64,000 bases of DNA from Asparagopsis taxiformis (GCA_030407315.1 JALQPE010002004.1:248001-312000), one strand, 5' to 3'; shown: positions 41,791-51,800, counted from the stretch's first letter. Program-made: numbers and translations. Notes: generated by a model not told the origin, from the sequence alone.

Positions 41791-42156
41791 ATGGCGGCGA
41801 GTGAATGGCGCCTTTGGCACGCACGGTTGCCGCTAGAGGGCAGCGGGCTACGCGATGTTCTCGCCTCGGAAAGGACGTTTCTAGCGTACGTGCGGGCGAG
41901 TGTGTTGTCGTTTGTGGTTGGGGCGGCGCTGAAAGTGCGGTTTGAATCGCGGCTCGTGCTGGCAACTAGTGTTGTATTTGTTGCGACGGGTGTCGTGCTT
42001 ACGACCTACGGATTAATTTGTCATATGATAATGGTGTATCGTGTCGGACGGGGCGAGTTGGAGTATGGTGTGGATGGTGTGGGGATTTGGATTGTTTCAG
42101 CGGTGGCTATTGTCGTTGCGGTGTTGGCTTTTGCTTTGGTTTTTACGGCGGATTGA
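41791..42156 (+). CDS. DUF202/VTC1-like small membrane protein, copy B
   Basis: 121 residues, single exon, from ATG 41791. GLRDVLASERTFLAYVRASV is the DUF202 signature and three TM helices follow (LATSVVFVATGVVLTTYG, WIVSAVAIVVAVLAFALVF). It is a diverged sister of copy A: both carry the (T/S)ERTFLA(W/Y)(L/V)R block, about the same spacing to the TM helices and a short basic loop. The start lies 5 bp behind copy A's stop, leaving no room for a promoter or 3' processing signal between them, so both are probably read from one mRNA (inference). GC is higher than in the surrounding intergenic DNA. Confidence 0.75.
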   Translation: MAASEWRLWHARLPLEGSGLRDVLASERTFLAYVRASVLSFVVGAALKVRFESRLVLATSVVFVATGVVLTTYGLICHMIMVYRVGRGELEYGVDGVGIWIVSAVAIVVAVLAFALVFTAD

Positions 42157-43318
42157 TTGGTCATTTGTGGGCGTTTTTGGACGGTTATGCTTGTTGTGTT
42201 TTATGTTGTAGTAAATCGGGTATGAGAGGACATTGGTGTGGAGTTGATGGTTGTCGTTGTTCGATGTTTGCAGCTGTGATGTGCCAAAGGCTATATTTGC
42301 TCGGAATGTATGGAGATTGATGGGCTGCTTGGCGAGGCGACTAGATATTGGTGTGCACTTTGTCGATTGCATCATTACGTGCAACAGGGTGGAACGAGAT
42401 GGCGCTCGGAGGAGCGTTGTGTGATATGAAGAGTAGAAGCGTTGCGGAGTAATTGAGGACGTCTGCAGTGTAAGTTTGTGCTGTGCAGATAGATACGGGG
42501 TTGGCGGAAATCTACACGTATCTAGCAGATACAAAGGGGCATATAAATTTGAATTATTTTTGTAGTGACCGAAACGGTGGACTGTTGATGAGTTGTGACA
42601 AATCGTCATGCCGGACAGGCGGAAGCATCAGTTTGAACACAGTAGCCAACACGCGCTCTGTAGAGCGGTATTGGAGAGCGCAAGCATGACGCAACGGGCT
42701 GTAACATACGTGTCCCAAGAATGGAACATGCGCATCGAGAAATGATTGGACTATCTCCGAAAATCTGCGCAGATATGCACCAATAGTAAGTGGGAATGAA
42801 AGCGCATGTCACGTCGTCATCAACATGTGGCTGTGCCAGCAATTTACTGACCGCAAATTTGGGAATTGATGACCGCGTATTTTAAAAGCGCGCGATTATT
42901 TCGCACGCCTTTGCAAAATATCCCAATATGCACCGCCGTACATCATCAAACTCGATCACTTTATCATGGCACCGAGTGCACCGACACCACATTTTCCAAA
43001 AAATATCAGCGTCCGAAATCTGCCAACTGAACGGCGAAAAGCGCACGTGACAACAACAGTCACGCCGTCCACGCATGCGATGCCGCATGCATCGCTTCCA
43101 CTTACCGCAACAGTAAATACGGCGCATGCGCATGAACCATCGAGTCGCACAAATTGTGCCATCAAAATTTGTCAGCCACCAACTTTTCTAGCGTCCCATT
43201 GTGACACCAAAACCGTAAACACTCCGTCTGTCCGCACTACACATTCGCAATTGCCATCCATCATCGTCCACTGCGCCTATGCACGTCAACACAACACATC
43301 GCATCGCATCACTGCAAA
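42157..43318. other. Intergenic upstream of the PP2C gene
   Basis: About 1.16 kb without a convincing gene. The plus strand is GT-rich after the DUF202 gene and CA-rich before PP2C. No RNA gene recognised. Confidence 0.6.
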
Positions 43319-44338
43319 ATGATCAAGCCCTCGTCCCACACCCAGCTGCACCAGCCCGCCGCCCTCTCCCTGTCTTTGCGCGCGCCGCCGCTGCACGCCC
43401 CGCACAACCTGCGCACAGCCGTGGGCCAGAGCGAGCACGCCAATCCGCAGCATCGTCCCGCGATGGAGGACGAGATGGTCGCGCTTAGTTTCGACACTTT
43501 CCCAGGGCTCTTCCTGGCAGTTTACGACGGTCACGGTGGCAAACTCGCCGCCACTCTGGTTCGTGACCATCTGCACTGTCTGTTTCTCGACGAGTTGCTC
43601 ACCGATGATCAGGACCCTTCCCTGACTTCGCGCGCCTCGTCGTCCAGTGCTGCCAGTGATTGCAGCACCCCGCCCTATGACATGTCCGACGACCCCGATG
43701 TGGACATGGCTTCTGCAGACTCGCTCTGCACCCATCCAGCTAATACCGTCCATCTCGATGTCAAGAGCGCCTTTCTGCGCGCATATGCCCGCATGGATCT
43801 CCAGCTGCGTACGCGAAATTGCCTCTGTGTGGGCACCACCGCTGTTACCCTCTTCTTGCGTCGCGTGCCCAAGGTGGGCAGGATTCTTACCGCCGCTAAT
43901 TGTGGTGATGCAAGAGCTGTCTTGTCGCGCGCTGGTCGCGCGCTGCGCTTGTCGTTTGATCATCGCCCGGTGGATGTTGAGGAGAGGGCCAGGGTTGAAT
44001 CGTGTGGTGGTTTCGTTTCGTGTAGAAGGATTAATGGTGTGTTGAATGTCTCTAGAGCGCTTGGCGATCATTCGTTGAAAAGTGTTGTGGTCTCGACGCC
44101 CTATTTGAATGAGGTGCTGTTGTCTGATATGGATGAATTTGTTATCCTCGCTTGTGACGGACTGTGGGATGTTATGCAAGATCAGCAGGCTATTTGCTTG
44201 GCTCAGAATTGTTTCGACAGAGGATTGGATGTGAACGAGACAGCTGCTGTGCTGGTGAAGGAAGCCATTGATCTTGGCACTACTGATAATGTTTCTGTTA
44301 TGGTTGCACAATTTGATATTGATGATGATGATGAGTGA
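43319..44338 (+). CDS. PP2C-type protein serine/threonine phosphatase
   Basis: 339 residues, single exon, complete PPM fold. Metal-binding and core motifs are in order: RPAMEDEMV (ED at 50-51), YDGHGGKLA (DGHGG at 70-74), GTTAVTLFL, NCGDARAVLSRAGRAL, LSFDHRP, VLNVSRALGDH, ILACDGLWDV and TTDNVSVMV. The enzyme dephosphorylates Ser/Thr with two Mn/Mg ions. A Ser/Asp-rich insert of roughly 50 residues (DPSLTSRASSSSAASDC onward) follows the second motif and is not part of the usual fold. The C-terminus is four consecutive acidic residues. Substrate unknown; it belongs with plant clade-type soluble PP2Cs, without a transit peptide I can defend. Confidence 0.94.
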   Translation: MIKPSSHTQLHQPAALSLSLRAPPLHAPHNLRTAVGQSEHANPQHRPAMEDEMVALSFDTFPGLFLAVYDGHGGKLAATLVRDHLHCLFLDELLTDDQDPSLTSRASSSSAASDCSTPPYDMSDDPDVDMASADSLCTHPANTVHLDVKSAFLRAYARMDLQLRTRNCLCVGTTAVTLFLRRVPKVGRILTAANCGDARAVLSRAGRALRLSFDHRPVDVEERARVESCGGFVSCRRINGVLNVSRALGDHSLKSVVVSTPYLNEVLLSDMDEFVILACDGLWDVMQDQQAICLAQNCFDRGLDVNETAAVLVKEAIDLGTTDNVSVMVAQFDIDDDDE

Positions 44339-44578
44339 GTCAAGCTTTTCTCATGGCTTGTCAGGGTCGTAGCTACCCGTTGTATATTACTTTAACAACT
44401 GTGTTACGTCGTTGCTCCTTGGGCTTGAAATTAAAACTAACTTGTCGCGTTCAATCATTCTACTGTTCTGAAAGCGATTTGCGCAGATGAGACGTGCTCG
44501 GCGTTGCATATGCCACACCAGATTATGCATATTAGCGCGACGCGCGACAAATCAGAGACACAAACGCTGCAGGCAAGT

Positions 44579-44945
44579 TTATTTGGTTTCTGAGAAGTAA
44601 CCCTTTTGCTTTACGAGGCGATAGAAAGCCTCATCAGCAAGACCCTTGCGGCGAACAAAACCACACAGCGCAATAGTCTTGTTCTCACCAGTGAGGACGC
44701 CATCCTCATTCACGCATCCAACGTTGATCTGCACAGACGCATGGTCCTTGGCGGTGATAAGGCGGTTCGTCGCAGAGCTAGCAAAAACAAACACAATAGG
44801 ACACAATTCAAACGTACCAAGTCCAAATTGCACAGAGTTAGATCTATGCCAATGACAGCCCTTCGCATCGTCATATTTCGATTCGACACACGTACCATTT
44901 GCGCGGAATGTAGAGATCAACGACTTCTCCCTTGTTATTCTGCAT
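44579..44945 (-). CDS. RPS21: 40S ribosomal protein S21 (eS21)
   Basis: Exon 1 is 44945-44896 (MQNNKGEVVDLYIPRK plus two bases), followed by a 118-nt intron (GTACGT...TTGCTAG) and exon 2 at 44777-44579. The sum is 249 nt, 82 residues, the normal length of eS21. Exon 2 reads SATNRLITAKDHASVQINV, NKTIALCGFVRRKGLADEA and ends GYFSETK. The protein is on the solvent side of the small-subunit body and aids 18S rRNA maturation. Reading the locus as one unspliced frame would give a false 150-residue protein; the spliced model matches the family at every position of the first 16 residues. Confidence 0.96.
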
Positions 44946-45386
44946 TTTGACGTATTTTGCACGATAGAATCGACGGGTTTCGCGTTTTCAGCTGCGGACG
45001 ACAACGATAATTTGCAATTGGCAAGGACCAAGTTGCGAGAAGATACAATTGTTTACGAAGCGCGAAGCGATAAACCTAGCGACGGCCAAGGATACTTTGT
45101 CCCGATTGCGTCTGGCGGCGGCGCTGGGCTTGTTTTTTGCAAATAAATTGGATGATCATACGCATTAGGGATGACGGGCTCTTACAGTACAGGATACTGT
45201 AAGAAAGCCATGGTTGACCAATAATGTCCGCCTCTTGATGAGCCACGATCCTGATGCTGCGGGTCGACAAGGTTGGGCATGTAATTACAGCTGCAAGTAT
45301 ACTACGCTCGTCAGCGGCGAGAACAATTGCATCCGTTCCACATTCATCCGTCTCTTCCAATGTCTCTATGTCACCCGCACAGTCGG
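44946..45386. other. Intergenic between NAXE and RPS21, with a short hairpin
   Basis: About 440 bases on the minus-strand path from the NAXE stop to the RPS21 start. A minus-strand frame (45360-45076) is open but not protein-like. A clean inverted repeat lies at 45180-45204. Confidence 0.55.
45180..45204. repeat. Perfect short inverted repeat (10-bp arms, 5-nt loop)
   Basis: TCTTACAGTA and its reverse complement TACTGTAAGA flank the loop CAGGA. It lies about 180 bp downstream of the NAXE stop and could be an RNA hairpin in that 3' region or a protein-binding palindrome near the RPS21 promoter. Function not known. Confidence 0.7.
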
Positions 45387-46310
45387 CTACGCAATTCTCA
45401 CAATTGCATCAATACCGCTATAATTCACAACCGTAAACCCAATGTCCCTTTCCAAAATCGCCGGTACAAACCTTCCGCCAACGTAGTGCACCACACTACG
45501 CGAGTGGTCACTCTCTTTCATACATTGTTTTGGTCCCGTCAGTGAAATCACGCAATCCGGCTTTCGAATCTTCACCCAGTCCCCGATAGCTCCTTGATCC
45601 ACATCCCAACCACTTGGAACATCGACAGCCACCACGTCAGCCTGACAGGCATTCACGCTTTCCAGGACACGTGCAAACGGCTCACGCACATTGCCTCCCT
45701 TGAATGAAAACCCGAAAATAGCGTCTACAACTAGACTAACATCGTCCGCTACCCCGTCCACGAACGACACCCCCATAGCATGCAATTGCTTTACCAGCCC
45801 TTCAAACGGCGCCCGTTTTATCACCTTTGGATACCATACACAAACGTCATATCCAAACATCTTTAAATGTCTCGCAGCGACTAATCCGTCCCCGCCATTG
45901 TTCCCCGGCCCACATACAACGCATATAGACGCCGTATCTCGGCTAGGCGCAAAGTCAGCTATCGCGTACGCTACAGCAACGCCGGCCAGTTCCATGAGTT
46001 GGTCCAATGTGAATCCGTATATGTCGCCCATTAATTCCGCATCGATGCGTGCGGCCTTTTCCGCGCTGAGATATACCGCGGCGGGGATTGGAATGTCCGA
46101 TGGTTTAGATTTCGGGCTTCCGTTCGCGCGTGCGGCTGCAGACCTCCCGAGGCTCGCCGTTGGTGTGCTCATGTTGGGACGCCGTGAGCACAAGTTGGTC
46201 GCTCGGCAGTTACGATGTAGAGCTGCAGCGATTCGTGACGGATGCGATGTGTGATTCACAAATGTTATTATGCGTGCTGCGTTTAGTGTGGCATCGATAG
46301 TGCGACTCAT
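45387..46310 (-). CDS. NAXE: NAD(P)H-hydrate epimerase
   Basis: 307 residues from the first ATG (46310); the frame extends to a GTG at 46319. The enzyme interconverts the R and S forms of damaged, hydrated NAD(P)H so that the dehydratase NAXD can repair them. Visible YjeF_N motifs are LDQLMELAGVAVAYAI, VVCGPGNNGGDGLVAARHL (nucleotide-binding GPGNNGGDG), VDAIFGFSFKGGNVREPF, VAVDVPSGWDVDQG, SLTGPKQCM and VHYVGGRFVP. About 80 extra N-terminal residues, rich in Arg, Ser, Thr and Ala, look like an organelle transit peptide; a second Met (MSTPTASLG) would give a shorter, perhaps cytosolic, form. NAXD is not in this window. Confidence 0.95.
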   Translation of the reverse strand: MSRTIDATLNAARIITFVNHTSHPSRIAAALHRNCRATNLCSRRPNMSTPTASLGRSAAARANGSPKSKPSDIPIPAAVYLSAEKAARIDAELMGDIYGFTLDQLMELAGVAVAYAIADFAPSRDTASICVVCGPGNNGGDGLVAARHLKMFGYDVCVWYPKVIKRAPFEGLVKQLHAMGVSFVDGVADDVSLVVDAIFGFSFKGGNVREPFARVLESVNACQADVVAVDVPSGWDVDQGAIGDWVKIRKPDCVISLTGPKQCMKESDHSRSVVHYVGGRFVPAILERDIGFTVVNYSGIDAIVRIA

Positions 46311-46495
46311 GACCAGCACGTGACTGTTGTTCCAGTTAATTGCGAGGTCGCTGAGATAGGACTTTCTATTTTGAAAATGCTGTCCAAAATCGCGTGTTCA
46401 CTGGTAAAATACACATACATGACCAGATGCGTGCAAGTACACATCGAACACACTGTTGTGCGGATAGACATTGGAATGTGGAAAAGATCTATTGT

Positions 46496-48058
46496 TTATT
46501 CGTCCTCTGGTTTCGCCTTTCCTCCATCACCCTCACTCACTTCTTCTGGTTGTCCAGTCAGATAGCTCCTTACCGAATCGAACCAACTCTTCTGATCCGT
46601 ACCGGACACATTCTGAATAGCCTCTTCTACATTTTGATCATTCTGCGATTCATCTGTTTCACCATCTACACCCGGCCGAATCAAAGAACTCTGCCGCACT
46701 AGAGCTGCTCCAGGTTTCCCAGAGTCTCCCGACTGCAGTTTATCCGTGTCTTCCGCATCAGTGAGCACTGCCGTCGCTCCTGCACTTGACTGAATATCTA
46801 CTTCTGCTGCAGAGACTTTACTGATGCTGACGTTTGCCAACCTTTCATTAAGGGCGGCTTCATCATCTTGTTGAACATCCTGATTGGCATTCGGAGTAGC
46901 TGTACTCTCACTGCCATTTGTCGGCGCTGGTTCTGCTGCCGCTGGCCCGTCAGTGGTGTCCGGTCCGGACAGTGTCGAGCGATGGAACATGGGATGGCGT
47001 TCCAGTTGAGTGTAGAACACTTTCTCCATGCTCGGACCAGGTTTGGACAGTTCTTCGACAATATAGTTTGCATCTCCCCAGCCAAGATCCATCAAGCTAT
47101 TGACTACCATTCGGTCTGGGTTTAAGATTGGATTTGTTGGCGGCTCAAAGTGGTCCTCGACATAGTTCTTGGGAGGTATCGAATTGAACCAAGGATGGGC
47201 CTTAATGCCGTCCAACGTGATGCGAATGTCGGGATCAACGGTGAGCATTGCTTTGATCAAATCGCGCAAATCGGATGGAAGATCTGAGGGAAGGTGGTAT
47301 TGGCCTACTTGCACTTTCTGTAACAAGCGTTGAATATTATCATCATCGAAAGGTAGACGACCTGTTACCATCGCATATAGTATGACACCGCACGACCAAA
47401 TATCAGCCTTGAGACCGTCGTACATTTCGCCAGAAACAACCATTGGATCGCAGTAATGTGGAGAACCGCAAGAAGTTTCGAGAAGTGAACCAGGGCGATT
47501 CAGACTTGTCATTCCAAAATCGGCAATTTTGATGTTGAGCTGACGATCCAACAGTAAATTCTCAGGCTTGAGATCACGATGGCAAATGAGACGCTTGTGA
47601 CAGTATTCCAAGCCGCAGATAATTTGCTGGAAAAATGCAAGGGCTTCTTGCGGAGGAAGAGCACCACGACGAACAAGATATTCAAAGAGCTCGAGTCCGT
47701 CCACAAACTCCATAACCAAGAACAAATGGGTCTCAATCTCAAAGACATCAATAAGCGACATGAGATTGGGATGAGATAAGAGCTTGAGGACGGAGATTTC
47801 GCGTCGCATCTTCTTTTTCAAAGAGGGTTTGTTGTCAAGAAAGTCCTTGCGAACAATCTTTATGGCGACGATTTCACCGGTGTCCAAATTTTTAGCGAGC
47901 TTCACCTTGCCGGTCGAGCCGGTGCCTAGCGTCTTTCCGAAAATGTACGGGCCGACTTGCGGCCCCTGCTCTGTATTGACGAGTTGGATGGGCTGACGCG
48001 GGCGGGCGCGAGCCGAAGTGTCTGCGCCTGATGGCGTGCGAGAAGTTGATTGCGACAT
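46496..48058 (-). CDS. SAD/BRSK-type AMPK-related protein kinase
   Basis: 520 residues from ATG 48058; the frame extends only to a GTG at 48169. The kinase domain covers about residues 37-292: GTGSTGKVKLA (G-loop, 45-52), VAIKIVRK (Lys67), CHRDLKPENLLL (HRD 160-162), IADFGMTSL (DFG 180-182), LLETSCGSPHY with activation-loop Thr195, ADIWSCGVILYAMVTGRLPF and a final HPWF. The start 'GPYIFGKTLGTGSTGKVKL' and the activation loop match BRSK/SAD and yeast Gin4/Hsl1-group kinases, which act in polarity and cell-cycle control. A UBA-like segment (VVNSLMDLGWGDANYIVEEL) follows. The last 170 residues are acidic and disordered. The APE motif is altered (DPM), see findings. Confidence 0.92.
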   Translation of the reverse strand: MSQSTSRTPSGADTSARARPRQPIQLVNTEQGPQVGPYIFGKTLGTGSTGKVKLAKNLDTGEIVAIKIVRKDFLDNKPSLKKKMRREISVLKLLSHPNLMSLIDVFEIETHLFLVMEFVDGLELFEYLVRRGALPPQEALAFFQQIICGLEYCHKRLICHRDLKPENLLLDRQLNIKIADFGMTSLNRPGSLLETSCGSPHYCDPMVVSGEMYDGLKADIWSCGVILYAMVTGRLPFDDDNIQRLLQKVQVGQYHLPSDLPSDLRDLIKAMLTVDPDIRITLDGIKAHPWFNSIPPKNYVEDHFEPPTNPILNPDRMVVNSLMDLGWGDANYIVEELSKPGPSMEKVFYTQLERHPMFHRSTLSGPDTTDGPAAAEPAPTNGSESTATPNANQDVQQDDEAALNERLANVSISKVSAAEVDIQSSAGATAVLTDAEDTDKLQSGDSGKPGAALVRQSSLIRPGVDGETDESQNDQNVEEAIQNVSGTDQKSWFDSVRSYLTGQPEEVSEGDGGKAKPEDE

Positions 48059-48915
48059 TGTTAGGGCGAAGCTGTGAGATTTGCGATGGAGATGAGGCAG
48101 ATCGTTGGATGGAGAGAAAGGTGTGGTTGGATGTATTGTATTACATTCAGTCAAACGCTGGTTCCACACCGAGAGACATTTGATAGAGACGGATGTGTTT
48201 GCTCAGGGCAAGGCTATGGAAAATTGGACTCCACGCTGTGTGTGTCAATGCGGCTGGTATGGGCTGCAGTGGGCGTTGTTTTACTTTGGGGTGTGTAGTA
48301 TACGGAAATTTGGAAATTTCAAGAGTGTTTTCCGGTAAGACGGTGCTGTTCAAGGGATCGATGCAGCGAGGATTAGTATTGGGGATCACGAGCGGCATTT
48401 GAGTCGTCGGAATTATTACTGAAATTCTAGGATCCCATATATAATTCATCGCGTGCCACAACAAGTTGTTCGGTAAACATTGTTAGATACGAGCTGGCTG
48501 TTGGTTATTGAGGCAAGATATTGGATGTTAATTTGTTGGTGGACTTCCAATCAGCGCAGCGAAGCCAGCGCACCATATCTGGCAAAGCCAACGGAAACTG
48601 TCGACGTTGGCATGTACGGTAGCGGAAGCTTCTACCGTAGACTCAATCCGAGAGGATAAGCGCTAGATTGCGCATCGTGGAAGGGCGGGTCAGTGCGTGA
48701 ACATCTATGGTTGCGAACTGGGCAGTGTCTACCTCGACTAAACAAAAATGAAAAGCGGCTGTTTGCTTTATATCTTGTGATGAACTGAACTGATCTTCGG
48801 TAATGTACATAAGAATAAAACTATACGCATCTGGCGGCACTGCATCCAAGCTGACCGAGCGAGTATGTGCAGAAATAGATAATGTGAATAGGCAGGCGGC
48901 ACAGCAGGCCCAACA
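48059..48915. other. Intergenic upstream of the kinase gene
   Basis: About 860 bases. No convincing frame. A short inverted repeat, TACGGTAG and CTACCGTA, lies at 48615-48622 and 48632-48639. Confidence 0.55.
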
Positions 48916-49293
48916 TCACCAAATATCAATATCGAAAGCGTCCAGTGAGTCATCATCACTGGAAACCACTTCCTCCTCAATGGGGCGCTCAACCGTGTAC
49001 AGACGGACACTGTTCTTCTCACTGAAGAAGAGGCGTCTATTAGGGCGGTGGCGCTTTCGCATGGAGGGCGACACGGGGAGGTCGTCTAAGGAGGATTGGG
49101 ACGACGAGTCATAGTCGGAGAAGAAGTTGACGTCGAAATCGAAATCGGCGTTTTGCATCATGTCCAAGCGCTGCTGCACGGAACACGGCGAGCGATTCTG
49201 GACGGTGTTTGCCCAAGTTTCATCATCGCAGACTTCACGTGAAGCGATGCGCATGGAGCATTCTGGGTCTTCGTACGACCAGGCGGAACCCAT
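48916..49293 (-). CDS. Small acidic protein, unknown function
   Basis: 125 residues, single exon, ATG 49293. It starts MGSAWSYEDPECSMRIAS, carries an acidic Ser-rich middle (DYDSSSQSSLDDLPVSPS), a basic stretch (MRKRHRPNRRLFFSEKN) and a very acidic end (EEEVVSSDDDSLDAFDIDIW). RRLFFSE is close to the RVxF-type docking motif of protein phosphatase 1 regulators, though Leu replaces Val. I recognise no family. Amino-acid bias and codon-frame regularity suggest a real gene, but no homologue can be named. GC and composition match nearby genes. Confidence 0.5.
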   Translation of the reverse strand: MGSAWSYEDPECSMRIASREVCDDETWANTVQNRSPCSVQQRLDMMQNADFDFDVNFFSDYDSSSQSSLDDLPVSPSMRKRHRPNRRLFFSEKNSVRLYTVERPIEEEVVSSDDDSLDAFDIDIW

Positions 49294-51437
49294 TGTGCGG
49301 GTGAGTGGAGTGATGGGGTAGCTGGGATGGGTTCGGACGGGTCGAGACGGATGGGTAGCGGAGAATATATGCAGTTGGTCAAGTATCTAAAACGGGCATA
49401 GTATAAATTTGCATCACGAGGGGTGATGCACCGTGCGAAGGAAGGATATTTTGGTGTGATTTGTGGCGTTGTGTAGTCACATGGTGATGAGACATTCCCG
49501 AGCACTGGGAGTTGATTTTAATGGAAAAACAAAGATTGGTGGAAAATGAATTCACGATGGGTGTCAACCATCAGTGCATCAGCGTGCGCGAGCGCGCCAG
49601 CTTTGCTCAGGCGAGCTATCGCACTGCTTCAAGCCGTGCGGATACGTGCGCGTCGAGTGTTGTCGGCCCGGTCGTGCGCTCGTTTCATTTCTCTGACGTT
49701 GCTCGATGACCATTCAACATCAACGGCGCGCCGTCACGCTGCCGTTTACAGTTTCTGTAAACACATTTCTCATACGTAGGAAGCAATAGGCGCGCTGCTG
49801 ACACCGACCAATCTGCTAATTTTACCGTATATTACATTATTGCTTCCCGATTGCTTGCAAAAGTCCTTTCAGCAACTCTCAGTTGTATCGTTATGCGTCT
49901 GTCAGCATTGCACAATTCACCCGTCGTCCGTACAGCCACCTCGACGGTACATTGACTTTATTCTTTCGCATGCACGCTTCACCTTGACATTGACAATGTG
50001 TGCGCCACCCACGCCAAAGGCGCCTTATCGTAAGTGTCCGACATGCTTGGGAGGCTGCAAGAGTCAGTGTCTAGTGTTGCATACCTGAACAGCCTACTGT
50101 CACTTGTTATCGCAAAGTTAGTGCATGCATTGTAAGGCACTGGCACAACTTATTCCCGTCATCACATGCCAGTACAGTAATTCAAGGAGGCTCGATTATT
50201 ACACAATTTCTTTACATTTACAGTTTCCAACGGAAAAAGCATCAAAATAATTTATTTTTAACCTCACTTTAATGCCATTGGCCCATATTTTCTTGATCTC
50301 TCCCCGCCACCCCCTTACATGGAACAGCCAACGCGGATGATGCGCCCACAACGGGTGGCGTCCAATCAGGCCGCGCGGCCATACCAGTAGAAACACACCA
50401 GTCTAAACAACGTGTTGGGTCGCGGGCACCCGTCGCATAATCCACTATCTGCGCTCCTATTGGCTACAAAATCGGTTGACCTCCGTATATTGCGCACCGG
50501 CCAATCAAGGGCCAACATGCCGCGCCCTTGTTATGAAAGAGCCACTATTGGCTGCAACGACGCCGCCCTCATTGATTGTCCGCCAGTCGCTGCACCAAAA
50601 TGAAACGACGGCTGCTTTTCAAACTCAAATTGCTCTCAGCCATCAGATTACAGCCCCAGCTGGAAACATCAGCACATGCATGACTCGTGTACTGCACTGC
50701 GCAAGCGCAGCACACTCTATCCATCACTTGTATCACACATGTCGTGTCGCGGTGCCTCGCGATTCCAATGCCGTCTGCTCTAAATTCATTTGTTTGTGGT
50801 GCCCATTTCTCCACTCCGCTTGCATTCGGCTAAGCAACAGTAGCACTACTCGCCTCTCTCTCCATCTAATTTTATCTTCAAATGTCGCATTCCGCCCCTG
50901 GCAAAGAGATGCTGTTAAATCGGGGCGATTATTTTCGGTGTGGATGCGTCACGCCGTGACAATTCGATTCAAATCAATGCATAATGAAATCAAAACAGAG
51001 TTCCGATTTTAAACTGGTGCAGATTCGAACGTACCCCACATATTTACGGCACAGGCATACCCTATCTCTTCCATGTAATTGACTCCTAGTTTCCTTACCA
51101 GATGGATCTCGCGGACGACGCTCCCCTCCTCAATATTGATAGATCTATCGTAACAAGTTTCACCCAATTTCGTCGCGGCACCAATGCTTACAAAACATAA
51201 AAATTGTTTTCCTCTCACGCTCGAGTTGTGTCATTCAGTTCAGAGTGCAATGTGAAGGCAGTGGACGATTCGTCGTGTCAGCACTCATTGGCTCCCATGC
51301 CAATGCTGGAGTGTGAATGAGTCAATTCCGAGCAAAAAGCTATTATTTTTCGATGAATTTCGAGATTTGTGTACATGACACCTACGATACCTAGACACGT
51401 GTCAATACTATGCGCGTGATCTCGTCTCTTCAGTGCT
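49294..51437. other. Gene-poor stretch with a cluster of CCAAT boxes
   Basis: About 2.1 kb without a gene I can support. Plus-strand frames at 49840-50088 and 50476-51012 lack protein-like composition. Five CCAAT boxes in either orientation lie between 50277 and 50551 (50362, 50459, 50501 and 50547 among them), as in NF-Y-type promoters, but no gene follows clearly. Confidence 0.5.
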
Positions 51438-51800
51438 CTAGTGTCTATCGGACAAGTGGCCTCATATGAGGCCACTTTTTACCACCCTAATAGTAATGTA
51501 AATTTCTTCTGAGATGGAAAACTTTTTTGTCGGAAAGACGTCTCAGCGAGTTTCATGGTTCGGCAGGGCTGAACACTGTGACAAAGTCAAACTTTGCAGC
51601 CGCTAGATCACATCATCGGTTCTTCTATCTTTATGGCTTCCTGAACACCATTAAACGCAGAAAAGTTGCAGATTTTTTTTTGAAGTTGAACTGCCGGAAC
51701 AAAGGCGGTTTTTTTCGTAATTTTTGGCCAATTTGCTCGGCCTCATATAAAGCCAAGGGTGACTGCATATGAGGAAATTTGCTTGTCCGATAGACACTAG
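51438..51800. mobile_element. Possible MITE-like element with 19-bp terminal inverted repeats
   Basis: CTAGTGTCTATCGGACAAG at 51438-51456 recurs perfectly as its reverse complement at 51782-51800, bounding 363 bp. The inside is AT-rich with runs of T and A and no coding capacity, and 'CCTCATAT' recurs near both ends. Perfect terminal repeats around a short non-coding body are typical of non-autonomous DNA transposons. I see no clear target-site duplication in the flanks, so it may be old or a different kind of inverted repeat. It ends 89 bp before the TMEM19/PGR start codon. Confidence 0.5.
51454..51477. repeat. Perfect 24-bp palindrome
   Basis: The left terminal repeat runs into a perfect palindrome centred on CATATG with GTGGCCTC arms. 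It could form a cruciform or bind a dimeric protein. No function can be read from sequence alone. Confidence 0.75.

Noticed and set aside
43286..44311. 341-residue minus-strand frame
   Set aside because: Exact antisense of the PP2C gene, which carries all catalytic motifs on the plus strand.
44579..45031. 150-residue reading of the RPS21 locus
   Set aside because: Only its last 66 residues are eS21; the spliced model with exon 1 at 44945-44896 restores the full family N-terminus and an 82-residue length.
50476..51012. 178-residue plus-strand frame
   Set aside because: Composition is random-like (many His, Cys, Ser, Thr with no pattern), no motif, no codon regularity.
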